Assembly (NCBI RefSeq): GCF_019455385.1
Contig: NZ_JACOFR010000023.1
Location: forward strand, 1-64,000
DNA: 64,000 bases
Reading direction: 5' to 3'
Origin: Bradyrhizobium sp. BR 10289
GTDB lineage: Bacteria > Pseudomonadota > Alphaproteobacteria > Rhizobiales > Xanthobacteraceae
Below are positions 47,901-58,155 of the stretch, one piece after another. The notes beneath the pieces were generated by a model, which was not told the DNA's origin, did not search any database, and worked only from the letters and a program-made list of their open reading frames with translations. The stretch's first letter is position 1. The number at the start of each line of letters is the position of its first letter. The translations under genes and the position numbers were made by a program.

Positions 47901-47976
47901 ATTGCGGTACATATCCTCGCTGCGCGCGTCGCTCGCCTTCGCCTGGTGCGACCGCCTCTCTATTTACTGGGCCCAT
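41977..47976 (-). CDS. Avs-like protein: Cap4/DUF4297-type nuclease - STAND NTPase - long C-terminal repeat region
   Basis: The product is 1999 residues. The N-terminal ~200 residues look like a PD-(D/E)XK nuclease of the Cap4/DUF4297 type: D56-D57 in FDDLVLGL and Q70-V-K72 in AHQVKTS. A P-loop NTPase follows: GPPGCGKST (K290) and VIVVDGLDHV (D381, D384), then a winged-helix-like STAND region. The remaining ~1300 residues are mostly helical, with many aligned short helices typical of TPR-like solenoids. Avs proteins use such a solenoid to recognise phage proteins and the N-terminal nuclease to degrade DNA. The gene is alone, visibly more AT-rich than its neighbours, and interrupts a kinase-regulator locus. 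The start codon (ATG 47976) lacks a strong ribosome site. Confidence 0.7.
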   Translation of the reverse strand: MGPVNREAVAPGEGERRAQRGYVPQYDFAAYAIHKAIASGTLQWVGLADRSAGNFDDLVLGLSERVIAHQVKTSSRPKKFNVRTLMLGSNALLASLVAVWKKLKDKENLSIEVQYICDDVPADDDSIDKSSAGPSSSAFLRTLEANRSSRSLEEWLSSEYGQFISELIGASGLEPARFIDFLSSVRFLDSGQGRRTDAWGQTPLDRRRIADISALLPRLIAEEGEKDRWSLEELLRRLNWSDPFSPHHGHTFPTDTLVQANRKTQDKLQLALAATDCGYLSLVGPPGCGKSTLLQTGLLPTPQAVVIRYLAFMPNEGHQLGRAEAFDFLHDLVAQLKRTGIGHTLVTGTTLDELRLQLAKLLLEANARFKKEGLRTVIVVDGLDHVPREERPERSLLNELPLPISLPAGVLFVLGTQKLDLEGMPPEVNSQASRPERLISVEALSREAVFRLVKVSGLSEDSDAELIFERSLGHPLSARYLIEGARNALTEDERSNWLKSGPEYGGDVENFYRKAWRDLEGNEPSREVLALLALVEGKIRVASLDGLVDSRSVDKAWDAAKHLLLRTPNDEWRIFHNSFRLFLREATSQRHDRPAPAVRKERYKKLAAMARAATASDEQRWMELRYAARAEDHQAVVALCEPVRFRQQFIEGRAPRAISDDIRLAFVAVAFTKSPKRLVELILARHELEMRADALGVDRLIDAYLAVDDLDRAIGLVEADGAHLSIGKAYDVVEALLDKDRPDDARRMFENHEPLTKLLGSESIDQYSDNHALSEWAERVALFRSPSEILTSIDRLRQRPHTLHDEFDIASLRARLLFIVARRVLERDSSLEAEPIRELYRVSAEYQALLRFVAARSADADDVEDVAKRRFTELLNQKERLPSDARLGAAAICLRRQWLALAAAFFDPAGLPELKGDYSGRDDFGYDCRQVFRYATVASALGIATKLVNVVDSDLVKSLQSRLQRLGWYNGQDYARSRSKAGDAVAEIKTFVTFLGKAQSSGTEFDHARWRINGGLRAAANAIVETAWHFGNETLNQIADYIDGVLSSEKDNLHLPAFRRAFAIATYKCQKDRSAALSRITWKGSVGGERTPAEYFAAVAEEAIGFVRLGEPERAKRLLASIHEQGLGYSLPAKKDPQYVLWRDAFERACREDKAEIPNRVAVMARLVAGMSETEGDGAAGRIANSIVKWAAVGGVSLASATVDEMENAGLTSWSKIVESIARGAVDRDTRLAACAAVTFARLALPFASESGQEMLADLVEMAPDEQVDFIVTVGLSAAAIDGHLSCRSTIMENIAKKATARGRSIETSTAVRWQDDPEVVKHGSTNDDKLHNVRSLEELDEKLKDGTAYSSWDISSAFERAAEGRSFKEIEPLLVQHPILREDERILVHAATAAVKHGRPDAAAKLIEPAKGKMATEGSWGSWQSGAKARLRGVEVALRGDAARKENFEELCLDLSQGREWLASLLPDLLDVLDLTIPRVSDAELWEVLAKLLREFREYKLGHDIQYAADGEGTATLLGDLFKRALELKIGILECQARVGLRDLASLEAGAPITAKVVCDLWCKGGEGELQATRIAWECRDVQGVRDAIAPQLQEWSTSRDLAVQRSVAALAGYWQVQVERMQRKLPSFYSIELPPDDGADDYEQPIGFSPFEEGLWTDDPYSWTWGLKFPLELLSDSCPFPQNVLRRRAAILMAQMGGRAAFGPEISKKLKQRYSRLDLRLKYHRPMAMAALLAVRQAAGEIALAGQLDLAKSLYFLHETGAFNFSTDTVIPESREPGFHRLAIPGFFTSSAPTGEWAKQANDQDTLRDHMRGWLCLASISRFERRRFADRLGAERLTVPSHGGRPCENLQQAWGQIPRVEVLGSLYPLYKGAAPGGVVRIDEGIAGSVPRWGLTLCPRAAKSIGLESRRTEPFIYRDSSGEVASRTVWWREGGFRVDDVDDAIRGHGSALLVRPQFVDRIKRIAGDMLRISAWRLSEERTSIVASSAHHRMLSIAE

Positions 47977-48157
47977 GGCAATGTTCAGCGGGTTGTAATC
48001 AAAAACGATTCATCTCACCATTGTGGCCCGAGCACGCTATCGGAACAAGGCAGTCAATTCCCATAGGGTACTCCGACCTGGGTCCAGGCGCCCAGAAGTA
48101 TAGTCCATAGGGACTTTGCTAACAAAGATTCCATCAAGGCGATCGCCGCTTGTTCGG

Positions 48158-48847
48158 CTACTCCGATTGTGCGCGGTCGTGCTTCGCGCTGGCGCCCTCG
48201 GCGGCCAGCGTCGCGAAATCGATCCTGGACATTTCGACGATCGCCTTGGTGCGGCTGATCACGTTGAGCTTGCGCAGGATGTCGGAGACGTGGACCTTCA
48301 CCGTGGTCTCCGAGATCTTCAGCTCATAGGCGATCTGCTTGTTCTGCAGGCCGCGCTTGAGCATCTCGAGCACACGCAATTGCTGCGGCGTCAGCTCATG
48401 CAGGCGCTTCAGCAGATCCTGCGCGGGACCGGACGCGCGTTGCGGGCGGACCAGCGCGCGATAGGCCGCGGGAACACAGACCGCGCCGCGCAGCACCTCG
48501 CCGATCGACTGCGCCAGCTCCTGCTTGGACGACGATTTGAGGATGTAGCCGGACACGCCGAGCGACAACGCGGCGGACATGATCTGCCGATCCTGATGCC
48601 CGGACACGATGACGACGGGAATTTTGGGAAATGCCTTGCGGATGCGGATGATGCCGGAAAGACCCGTGGTGCCAGGCATCGACAGATCAAGCAGGATCAG
48701 GTCGAGCTCGATGGTGGCCGCGACCTGCTCCAGCGCGCCGTCGATCGAAATTGCCTCAAGAATATCGGCCGCGGGCGCTACCATCCGGAGCGCGCCTTCG
48801 AGCGCCTCGCGAAACAGCGGGTGGTCTTCGACGATCAGAAATCGCAT
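48158..48847 (-). CDS. LuxR/NarL-type response regulator (distal copy)
   Basis: The product is 229 residues. The receiver domain has the acidic pair in VEDHP, a phospho-acceptor D in LILLDLSMPG, and K in YILKSSS; the C-terminal LuxR HTH is at ~145-205 (LTPQQLRVLEMLKRGLQN, then ISETTVKVHVSDILRKL). ATG 48847 is the domain start; the frame is open to 48916. It shares design with the regulator encoded next to it. In related bradyrhizobia such pairs sit near PQQ alcohol dehydrogenase genes and probably control them. It ends about 180 bases from the start of the inserted Avs-like gene. Confidence 0.87.
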   Translation of the reverse strand: MRFLIVEDHPLFREALEGALRMVAPAADILEAISIDGALEQVAATIELDLILLDLSMPGTTGLSGIIRIRKAFPKIPVVIVSGHQDRQIMSAALSLGVSGYILKSSSKQELAQSIGEVLRGAVCVPAAYRALVRPQRASGPAQDLLKRLHELTPQQLRVLEMLKRGLQNKQIAYELKISETTVKVHVSDILRKLNVISRTKAIVEMSRIDFATLAAEGASAKHDRAQSE

Positions 48848-48983
48848 CAGATATGAGCCATTCTGAAGACCCTGCTGAAGATCTCGCCCGGGATGCCGCC
48901 GGGGCCGGCGTCGCATCGAAGGCGTCGAGAATGGCTCAGCACGACCGCACGGGCTTGATCCAGGTCAAGGACGACACCACGCA

Positions 48984-49670
48984 TCATTGCGGCCTGCCGC
49001 GATCGACCCGCGCATAGGGCCGGCTGCGTGGATCAGGCAGCTCCATCTTGCCGATCTCGATGATCGCCTTGTTGCGGCTGAACAGGCCGAGCTTGCGCAG
49101 GATCTCGGTGATGTGCGCCTTCACAGTGGACTCGGCGAGCGCAAGCTCCTGGGCGATCTGCCGGTTCGGATAGCCGCGACGCAACAGGTCGAGCACGCGA
49201 AGCTGCTGCGGCGTAAGCTCGCGCAGCTTGACCTCGAGCGCCTTGCCGGCATCGACCTTCCGGCGCTGCGGCGCCGCCACGAAATCCTTCGGCACCGACA
49301 CCGATCCGCTCAGCACGCCCTCGATCGATTGCGCCAGCTCACGCTTCGACGTCGACTTGGGCAGATAGCCGGCGGCCCCCAACGCCAGCGCCTCGCGGAC
49401 GACGCCCTGGTCCTCCTCGCTCGACACGATGGCGACGGGCAGGCGCGGATGGGCCTCGCGCAAGCGCAGGAAGCCGGAGAAGCCGGTCGCATCCGGCAGC
49501 GAGAGGTCGAGCAGCGCGAGGTCGATGCCCTGCTCGGCCGACAGGAGATGCAGGGCATCCCCGATCGACATCGCTTCGAAGATCCGCGCCTCCGGCAAGG
49601 CCAGCCGCACCGCATTGCCGAGCGCCTCGCGGAACAGCGGATGATCGTCGATGATCAGGAAGCTGGTCAT
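48984..49670 (-). CDS. LuxR/NarL-type response regulator (proximal copy)
   Basis: The product is 228 residues. The receiver shows IDDHP, D in LALLDLSLPD, and K in YLPKSTSK. The LuxR HTH follows (LTPQQLRVLDLLRRGYPN, then LAESTVKAHITEILRKL). ATG 49670 begins the receiver. It is clearly a paralogue of the adjacent regulator. The likely upstream phosphodonor is the hybrid kinase encoded at 40357-41715, and the likely targets are the alcohol dehydrogenase genes just upstream on the same strand. Confidence 0.87.
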   Translation of the reverse strand: MTSFLIIDDHPLFREALGNAVRLALPEARIFEAMSIGDALHLLSAEQGIDLALLDLSLPDATGFSGFLRLREAHPRLPVAIVSSEEDQGVVREALALGAAGYLPKSTSKRELAQSIEGVLSGSVSVPKDFVAAPQRRKVDAGKALEVKLRELTPQQLRVLDLLRRGYPNRQIAQELALAESTVKAHITEILRKLGLFSRNKAIIEIGKMELPDPRSRPYARVDRGRPQ

Positions 49671-49808
49671 GGCGCCGTCCCAACGCTGCACCGCACGCTT
49701 ATCCGCCGCAGCGACGGATGCAGCAAATCCATGCGAGACCCGTCCGGCGCCCGGATGGCGTCGGACGGATGCTACCACATCCTCCCGATCGCGTTCGGTC
49801 AAGATCGT

Positions 49809-50975
49809 TCAGTCGTTCGATTCGGACTGGACCGTCAGCAGGAAGGAAAAGATGTGGTCGAACTGGTCGTCGGTGAAGACCTCTTTCCAGGCCGGCATGC
49901 CCTTGGTCGGCCGTCCCTCATGCACGGTCTTCCAGAACGTGTCGCGCATGTCGTCGCCATAGCGGTGACGCAGCAGCCGGAGGTCGATCTTCCGCTCGCT
50001 CTGGATCGCATCGGGACCGTGACAATGCGCGCAAGTTCCGTTGAAGATCTCCTTGCCTGCCTCGGCGGCCGGCGCGGCCGCGTCGCCTTTGGTCTCGGTC
50101 GCCACCACGCTGGCGGTTTGCGTCGCGCCGGGTCCGGTCCCCGTCGTCGTTCCCGCCGGCATCGCCTGGGTCGCACCGAAGCGCGCCGGCTGGCCGGTTG
50201 GCAGGCCGTATTTCACCGCAAGTGCGGCGATGGTGCCCTGAAGCTGCGGCAGCACGGCATCGACGCGATCGCGCAGCTCGGTGGACGTCTTGGCAAAGCC
50301 GATGGCCGCATCCCATGACAGGCCTTCGCCCTCGGTGAGCTGAATCTGGTAGCGATCATCGTAGCTGGTCTTGTTCAGCCAGCCGGCGACCGGGCCCCAG
50401 ATGAAGGCGACGTCGGCCTTGCCCTGGTCGAGCGCCTGCATGCCTTCCTCGGGCGACAGCACCGTCACCTTCTGGATGTCGTCGCGGCCAGCGAGCAGGT
50501 TTTGCGGCGTGCTGGCAAACTGCACGGCAACACGCTTGCCCTTGAGGCCGTCGACGCCATTGAGCGCCTGCCCCTTTGGGGCCACGAGCGCATACCCCTC
50601 TTTCGCGAACGTGCTGGAGAAGATCACGGCTGGTCCCATGAAGTCCTCGGACCGCGGCAGCCCGATCATGGCGTCGCATTGCTTGCCGAGCAGCGTGACG
50701 CGCACGGTGCGTTTGCCGAAATAGGATTTGTACCAGTCGTAGGCGACCGGCCGGCCGAGCGCCTGCGCCAGGGCCTGCCCGATCTCGACATAGAAGCCCG
50801 GCTGCGACGGGCTATCGCTCGAGAATGGAAGATTGGTCGGATCGGCGCAAAGCCGCAGCGGCTGCGCCTCGTCCGCATGCGGCGAGGCCGGAACGATCAG
50901 CGCGGCGGCACATGCGAGCAGGCCTGCGATGGCGCGATTTCGGCTCGCACCGATGCCGGAATGATTCGGACCCAT
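49809..50975 (-). CDS. Periplasmic substrate-binding protein fused to cytochrome c
   Basis: The product is 388 residues. Signal peptide ~1-34; residues ~38-260 form an SBP_bac_3-like domain of the kind encoded beside PQQ dehydrogenases (MoxJ/XoxJ-like: LRLCADPTNLPFSS, KQCDAMIGLPRS). A Pro/Thr/Ala-rich linker leads to a class I cytochrome c with heme motif CAHCH and a methionine near GMPAWK. In most methanol-oxidation loci these are separate xoxJ and xoxG genes; here they are one polypeptide. I infer that it accepts electrons from the dehydrogenase and helps its maturation. ATG 50975 has GGGAG upstream. Confidence 0.8.
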   Translation of the reverse strand: MGPNHSGIGASRNRAIAGLLACAAALIVPASPHADEAQPLRLCADPTNLPFSSDSPSQPGFYVEIGQALAQALGRPVAYDWYKSYFGKRTVRVTLLGKQCDAMIGLPRSEDFMGPAVIFSSTFAKEGYALVAPKGQALNGVDGLKGKRVAVQFASTPQNLLAGRDDIQKVTVLSPEEGMQALDQGKADVAFIWGPVAGWLNKTSYDDRYQIQLTEGEGLSWDAAIGFAKTSTELRDRVDAVLPQLQGTIAALAVKYGLPTGQPARFGATQAMPAGTTTGTGPGATQTASVVATETKGDAAAPAAEAGKEIFNGTCAHCHGPDAIQSERKIDLRLLRHRYGDDMRDTFWKTVHEGRPTKGMPAWKEVFTDDQFDHIFSFLLTVQSESND

Positions 50976-51060
50976 CCTCGTCTCCCATGGCTCTTGCTTG
51001 ATTGGACCAGGCGCTGCGGCACCTGGCATCGGCCGGTGCCGCAGTGATCATCTGGAAAAA

Positions 51061-51097
51061 CGCGCGCGTACCCTGTCACCTCTAGGATACGCGCGCG
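51061..51097. terminator. Inverted repeat just after the alcohol dehydrogenase gene
   Basis: CGCGCGCGTA (51061-51070) pairs with TACGCGCGCG (51088-51097), leaving a 17-nt loop. It begins 4 bases beyond the stop of the dehydrogenase gene and lies before the cytochrome fusion on the same strand. It may reduce read-through so that the dehydrogenase mRNA is in excess. Confidence 0.5.
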
Positions 51098-51100
51098 AGG

Positions 51101-52816
51101 TCACTGGACGGAGAACACGAAGAGCGAACCGCCCTCGGGAGCTGCGGCCGTCATCTTCTTGCCGATATCGCCCAGGAACGCGGGTATCGAGGCGGTGCGA
51201 CCGACGACGATGGCGACATATTGTTTGCCGCCAACCTCATAGGTCACTGGCCCGGCGCCAATACCGGAGCCGAGATTCCTGCTCCAGAGGACCTTGCCGT
51301 TCTTCGCATCGATGGCGCGGAAGTCGCCGTGAAGGTTGCCGGAGAACACCAGGCCACCGCCGGTGGTCAGCGTGCCGCCGTTGAACGGCAGGTCTTCCTT
51401 GATCGACCAGACCTTCTTCTGCGCGACCGGATCCCAGGCCACCAGCTCACCGAGGAACCCGCCGGGGCCTTCCTTGGTGGGAAATTCGGCGCCGAGATAG
51501 AACACGCCGCGCTTGTAGGCGACGTCGGAGACCGACCAGTCCATGCAGACATTGTTGGACGGGATGTAGACGAGGCCGGTCTGCGGATTGAACGACATCG
51601 GCTGCCAGTTCTTGCCGCCGATCAGGTTCGGGCAGATGTCCTTGGCCGGATGGTTCGGCCCGGGACGCTTGTCGGGATCCTCGACCGCGCGCATCGTGGC
51701 GACGTCCCACTTCTTGGCCCAGTTGGAGAACACGTATTTCTCCGCCGACAGCACCTTGCCGGTCTCGCGATTGGCGACGAAGAAATAGCCGTTGCGATCC
51801 GCCTTCATCAGCGTCGGAACGGTGCTGCCGCCGATCTTGAGATCCGCAAGCACGGCTTCGTTGACGCCGTCATAATCCCAGGCATCGGCCGGCGTGGTCT
51901 GGATGTGCCATTTGATCTTGCCGGTGTTCGGATCGAGCGCCAGCGTCGAGGCGGTGTAGAGGTTGGTCAGCTCGCCGAAATTGCCGTCGCCGGTCGAGCG
52001 CACCGCCGTGTTCCACGGACCGGGATTGCTGGTGCCCCAATAGACCGTGTCGCTCTTCGCATCGTAGGAACCGACCAGCCAGGCGGCACCGCCGCCATGC
52101 TGGGCGGAATCGCCCTTCCAGGTGTCACCACCCGGCTCGTCCGGTGAAGGAACGGTATAGGTCTGCCAAACCTGCTTGCCGGTGTTGATGTCGAAGGCCT
52201 GGAGCGAACCGCGCACGCCGTACTCGCCGCCGCCGAAACCGGTGATGACCTTGTCGCGCACGACGAGCGGCGGCGAGGTGATGACCGAACCCTGTTTGTA
52301 ATCGACTACCTTGGACGTCCACAGCACCTTGCCGGTCGCGGCATCGAGCGCCGTCAGCTTGCCGTCGAGACGGCCGACGAAGATCTTGCCGTCGGCATAG
52401 GAGACGCCGCGATTGTTCACGTCGCAGCAGGCGTATTGCAGCACGTCCTCGGGAATGTCGGGCTCGTAAGTCCATTTGCGGGCGCCGGTTGCGGCATCGA
52501 GCGCGTAGACGTATTTCGGGCCCCAGGAGCTCGACACGTAGAGCGTGTTGCCGATGACGATCGGCGAGGATTCGTTCGAGCGCAGCGACGCCAGCGAGAA
52601 CGAATAGGCCAGCGTCAGCTTGCCGGCGTTCTCGGTGTTGATCTGCTTCAGCGGGCTGAAGCGCGTGTTGCCGTAGTCGTGGCCGGCGACGGCCCACTGG
52701 TTCGCATCGGATTGCGCCTTGAGCAGGGAGTCGTTGGCGCGAACGCCTGGTGTGGCGGCGGCAAGCATCGCAACCATCGAGATGCCAGCCAAGAAGCCCT
52801 TCGTTCCAAAGGTCAT
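51101..52816 (-). CDS. Lanthanide-type PQQ-dependent alcohol dehydrogenase
   Basis: The product is 571 residues with a signal peptide cleaved before AND (around residue 27). It is an eight-bladed propeller quinoprotein: repeated W-motifs, the adjacent cysteine pair C130-C131, and catalytic D314 in AWDYDGVNE. The second aspartate two residues later (D316) is the DYD signature that marks lanthanide-dependent XoxF/ExaF/PedH enzymes; calcium MxaF has alanine there. I cannot decide between methanol (XoxF) and ethanol (ExaF/PedH) preference. ATG 52816 has GGAGGG at good spacing. The cytochrome fusion and two regulators follow on the same strand. Confidence 0.88.
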   Translation of the reverse strand: MTFGTKGFLAGISMVAMLAAATPGVRANDSLLKAQSDANQWAVAGHDYGNTRFSPLKQINTENAGKLTLAYSFSLASLRSNESSPIVIGNTLYVSSSWGPKYVYALDAATGARKWTYEPDIPEDVLQYACCDVNNRGVSYADGKIFVGRLDGKLTALDAATGKVLWTSKVVDYKQGSVITSPPLVVRDKVITGFGGGEYGVRGSLQAFDINTGKQVWQTYTVPSPDEPGGDTWKGDSAQHGGGAAWLVGSYDAKSDTVYWGTSNPGPWNTAVRSTGDGNFGELTNLYTASTLALDPNTGKIKWHIQTTPADAWDYDGVNEAVLADLKIGGSTVPTLMKADRNGYFFVANRETGKVLSAEKYVFSNWAKKWDVATMRAVEDPDKRPGPNHPAKDICPNLIGGKNWQPMSFNPQTGLVYIPSNNVCMDWSVSDVAYKRGVFYLGAEFPTKEGPGGFLGELVAWDPVAQKKVWSIKEDLPFNGGTLTTGGGLVFSGNLHGDFRAIDAKNGKVLWSRNLGSGIGAGPVTYEVGGKQYVAIVVGRTASIPAFLGDIGKKMTAAAPEGGSLFVFSVQ

Positions 52817-53066
52817 GTATTCCCTCCGCGATGTTGTTGTGCACGCCTCGTTGGGCGCCGGGCGCGCTACGCCCGTGATGCGCAGTTCGTCTGCGAGCCA
52901 TCGTTCGAAATTACAGCATCGCCGTTTCGCGCTTAGTATAGGCGGAAGGTAGTAGTGCAAATCATTGGCAGCTTTCGCCGCTCATGTCGTTGTCGGGGCT
53001 TGCGTCTTTGCCGTATTTTTCAGCTCAGAAAGCGCCATCGGATTTGGGCAAGACCCAAGACTCAGC

Positions 53067-53222
53067 CGTCGTCCCGGACAAGCGGAGCGAAGCGACGTGC
53101 AGATCCGGGACCCATAACCACCGAATCTGGTTTGTCGCAGACTGATAACTCCGAGTCCCCATAATCACGTCCGGCCTGTGGCTATGGTCCCGGATCTGCG
53201 CTTACGCTTGTCCGGGACGACA
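53067..53222. repeat. Palindromic intergenic repeat, copy 3 (complete)
   Basis: Two ~40-bp arms (53067-53116 and 53182-53222) are inverted: CGTCGTCCCGGACAAGCG plus GCAGATCCGGGACCCATA on the left, and the complements on the right. This is the full palindromic form of the elements at 34367 and 36803. It lies between the dehydrogenase promoter region and coxG. Confidence 0.75.
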
Positions 53223-53274
53223 GCTGAGTTTGCGGCGATCTCGCATCGTCGCGTGCAGCGATGCTGCACAACGG

Positions 53275-53724
53275 TCACGATGACGGCGCGACCAGGACTG
53301 CGAAGTTTTCGAAGAAGTTCGCGGCGAGCTTTCGCGACGTCGAGTCGATCAATCGCGCGCCGAGTTGTGCGAGCTTGCCGCCGATCTGCGCGTCGGCCTC
53401 GTAGTGCAGGATGGTGACGTCAGGCGATTCGTCCTCCAGCCGGACCGTCGCGCCGCCCTTGGCAAAGCCTGCGACGCCGCCAGCGCCTTCGCCGACGATG
53501 CGGTAGCCGTTGGGCGCATCGATATCGGTCAGCGTCACCTTGCCGCTGAACGTCGCCTTCACCGGACCGACCTTCAGCACCACGGTCGCAACCATCTCCG
53601 TCGGCGACGCCATCTCGAGAGATTGGCAGCCGGGAATACAGCGCCTGAGAATGTCGGGATCGTTGAGCGCGGCCCACACGCTGGCCTTCGGCGCCGGAAT
53701 ACGCTGACTGTCGTTCATCTGCAT
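53275..53724 (-). CDS. coxG: CoxG-like SRPBCC protein
   Basis: The product is 149 residues, a single SRPBCC/START-like domain (IPAPKASVWAALNDPDIL, then CIPGCQSL, and a C-terminal helix with LAANFFENF). CoxG recruits or matures carbon monoxide dehydrogenase-type molybdenum hydroxylases. ATG 53724 has AGGGG upstream; the frame opens with GTG at 53733. It faces away from coxSLM across ~525 bases, so it probably assists that enzyme. Confidence 0.8.
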   Translation of the reverse strand: MQMNDSQRIPAPKASVWAALNDPDILRRCIPGCQSLEMASPTEMVATVVLKVGPVKATFSGKVTLTDIDAPNGYRIVGEGAGGVAGFAKGGATVRLEDESPDVTILHYEADAQIGGKLAQLGARLIDSTSRKLAANFFENFAVLVAPSS

Positions 53725-54250
53725 CGCTTCCACCCCTTGCTGTTACTTGTACAGCTCGACTAAGGGCGCGCGCGGGTGCGATCAATCGCCAGGAAGTACT
53801 AGGTCGTCGTCCCCGCCGGCGCGGCTTCCCATCGGCACCGGGCAGTCCAGCTGCGCTGCATCGCAGCGAACAGAATCAATGACTTAGCCCGCCTCCGTCT
53901 ACTACCAAGATCGCGATTACAACGGCGCAGGCGCGTGCTCCTATTCGGGGCAACGAACCAGACATCAAAGGGAGAGACGACGCGCCAATCGCGCCGACAT
54001 TCAGGGCCAGCGCTTCGCGCCGGCGGTTGAATTCCAGGTCCCACTGACAGAACGGAGATCGTTTTCGAGAGCTCCTTGCAAGGTCGCGCCACGCAATGGC
54101 GTCGGCACAGAACATTGCGGCCGAATCGTACAGCTGCGACAGCCGTCACAATGACCTTTCCATGACGCTCGGCGCGCAAAATCCCAGTTGCAAAGTTCCG
54201 TTCGCGCTGTCTCTAATTGGAATAACTATAAACATTCGGGAGGTACTCAC
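53725..54250. other. Divergent intergenic region between coxG and coxS
   Basis: About 525 bases that must hold promoters for both directions. The only long frame (53799-54179, minus) is Arg-rich and does not look like a protein. No clear repeat or RNA is seen. Confidence 0.4.
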
Positions 54251-54736
<486 letters not shown>

Positions 54737-54820
54737 AGCGGCCCGCCTCGAAAGAAAACCACCACTGCTGCCTTCGATGGGAAGGCGCAGGCAAAGCAAT
54801 TCCGGTCGGGAGGACCAGAC

Positions 54821-57163
<2,343 letters not shown>

Positions 57164-57180
57164 AGAGGGAGGACCGAAGA

Positions 57181-57980
57181 TGTACCAGACCACTTATCAT
57201 CGCGCTTCCTCGGTGGATGAGGCCGTGAGCCTGTTCGGCAAGAGCAGCGAGGCGAAATTCCTTGCCGGCGGCCAGACGTTGCTGCCGGTCATGAAGCAGC
57301 GCCTCGCCAGCCCCTCGGATGTGATCGATCTCGGCAAGATCAAAGAACTGCAGGGCGTGGAGCTTTCGGCCGACACGCTGACCATCAAGGCCGCCACGAC
57401 CTATTACGACATCATGACGAATGCCGATGTGAAGAAGGCGATCCCCGCGATTGCCCATCTCACCTCGGTGCTCGGCGATCCCGCCGTGCGCTATCGCGGC
57501 ACGATCGGCGGCTCGATCGCCAACAATGATCCGGCCGCAGACTTCCCGGCCGCCTTGCTCGCGCTCGGCGCCACCGTGAAGACCAACAAGCGATTGATCT
57601 CGGCGGATGATTTCTTCAAGGGCCTGTTCACGACAGCGCTTGAAGACGGCGAGATCATCACCGCCGTGGCGTTCCCGGTGCCGGCCAAAGCGGGCTACGA
57701 GAAAATGCGGCATCCGGCCTCGCGCTTCGCGCTGACCGGCGTGTTCGTCGCACAGACGAAGTCGGGTGAGGTCCGTGTCGCCGCGACCGGGGCGTCACAG
57801 AACGGCGTGATGCGTGTGCCGGCGATCGAGGCCGCGCTGAAGGCGAACTGGTCGCCGTCGGCGATCGACAGCGTCAATATTCCGGCGAACGGATTGCTCG
57901 CCGACATCCACGGCACGGCCGAATACCGCGCCAACCTCGTCAAGGTGATGGCGCAGCGCGCGGTGGCGGCGGCGGGCTGA
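57181..57980 (+). CDS. coxM: FAD-binding medium subunit of a CO dehydrogenase-type hydroxylase
   Basis: The product is 266 residues. FAD motifs AGGQTLL (~30-36) and TIGGSIANNDPAAD are conserved, as is the C-terminal CO_deh_flav_C region. It passes electrons from the iron-sulphur subunit. ATG 57181 follows GGGAGG, 17 bases after coxL. A strong terminator follows, closing the coxSLM operon. Confidence 0.9.
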
Positions 57981-58003
57981 TAGCGCCTCGACGCAAATTT
58001 TCG

Positions 58004-58033
58004 GCGGCGCGCAGCAATGCGCGCCGCTTTTTT
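58004..58033 (+). terminator. Rho-independent terminator after coxM
   Basis: A 9-bp GC stem GCGGCGCGC/GCGCGCCGC with loop AGCAAT is followed by six Ts (58028-58033), 23 bases past the coxM stop. Confidence 0.9.
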
Positions 58034-58155
58034 GATGCGCCCATGCATGAAAAGCGCTTGCCTCGCCCGGTGTAAGGCGGGAAAAGTTAATCGGCCGATT
58101 AACTCGGCCAACGAGAAATGCCCGCGACGATGTCGCGCCCCGAGGAAACAACAAC

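Noticed and set aside
53799..54179. A 126-codon minus-strand frame between coxG and coxS
   Set aside because: Arg/Ser-rich composition, no ribosome site, no recognisable motif.
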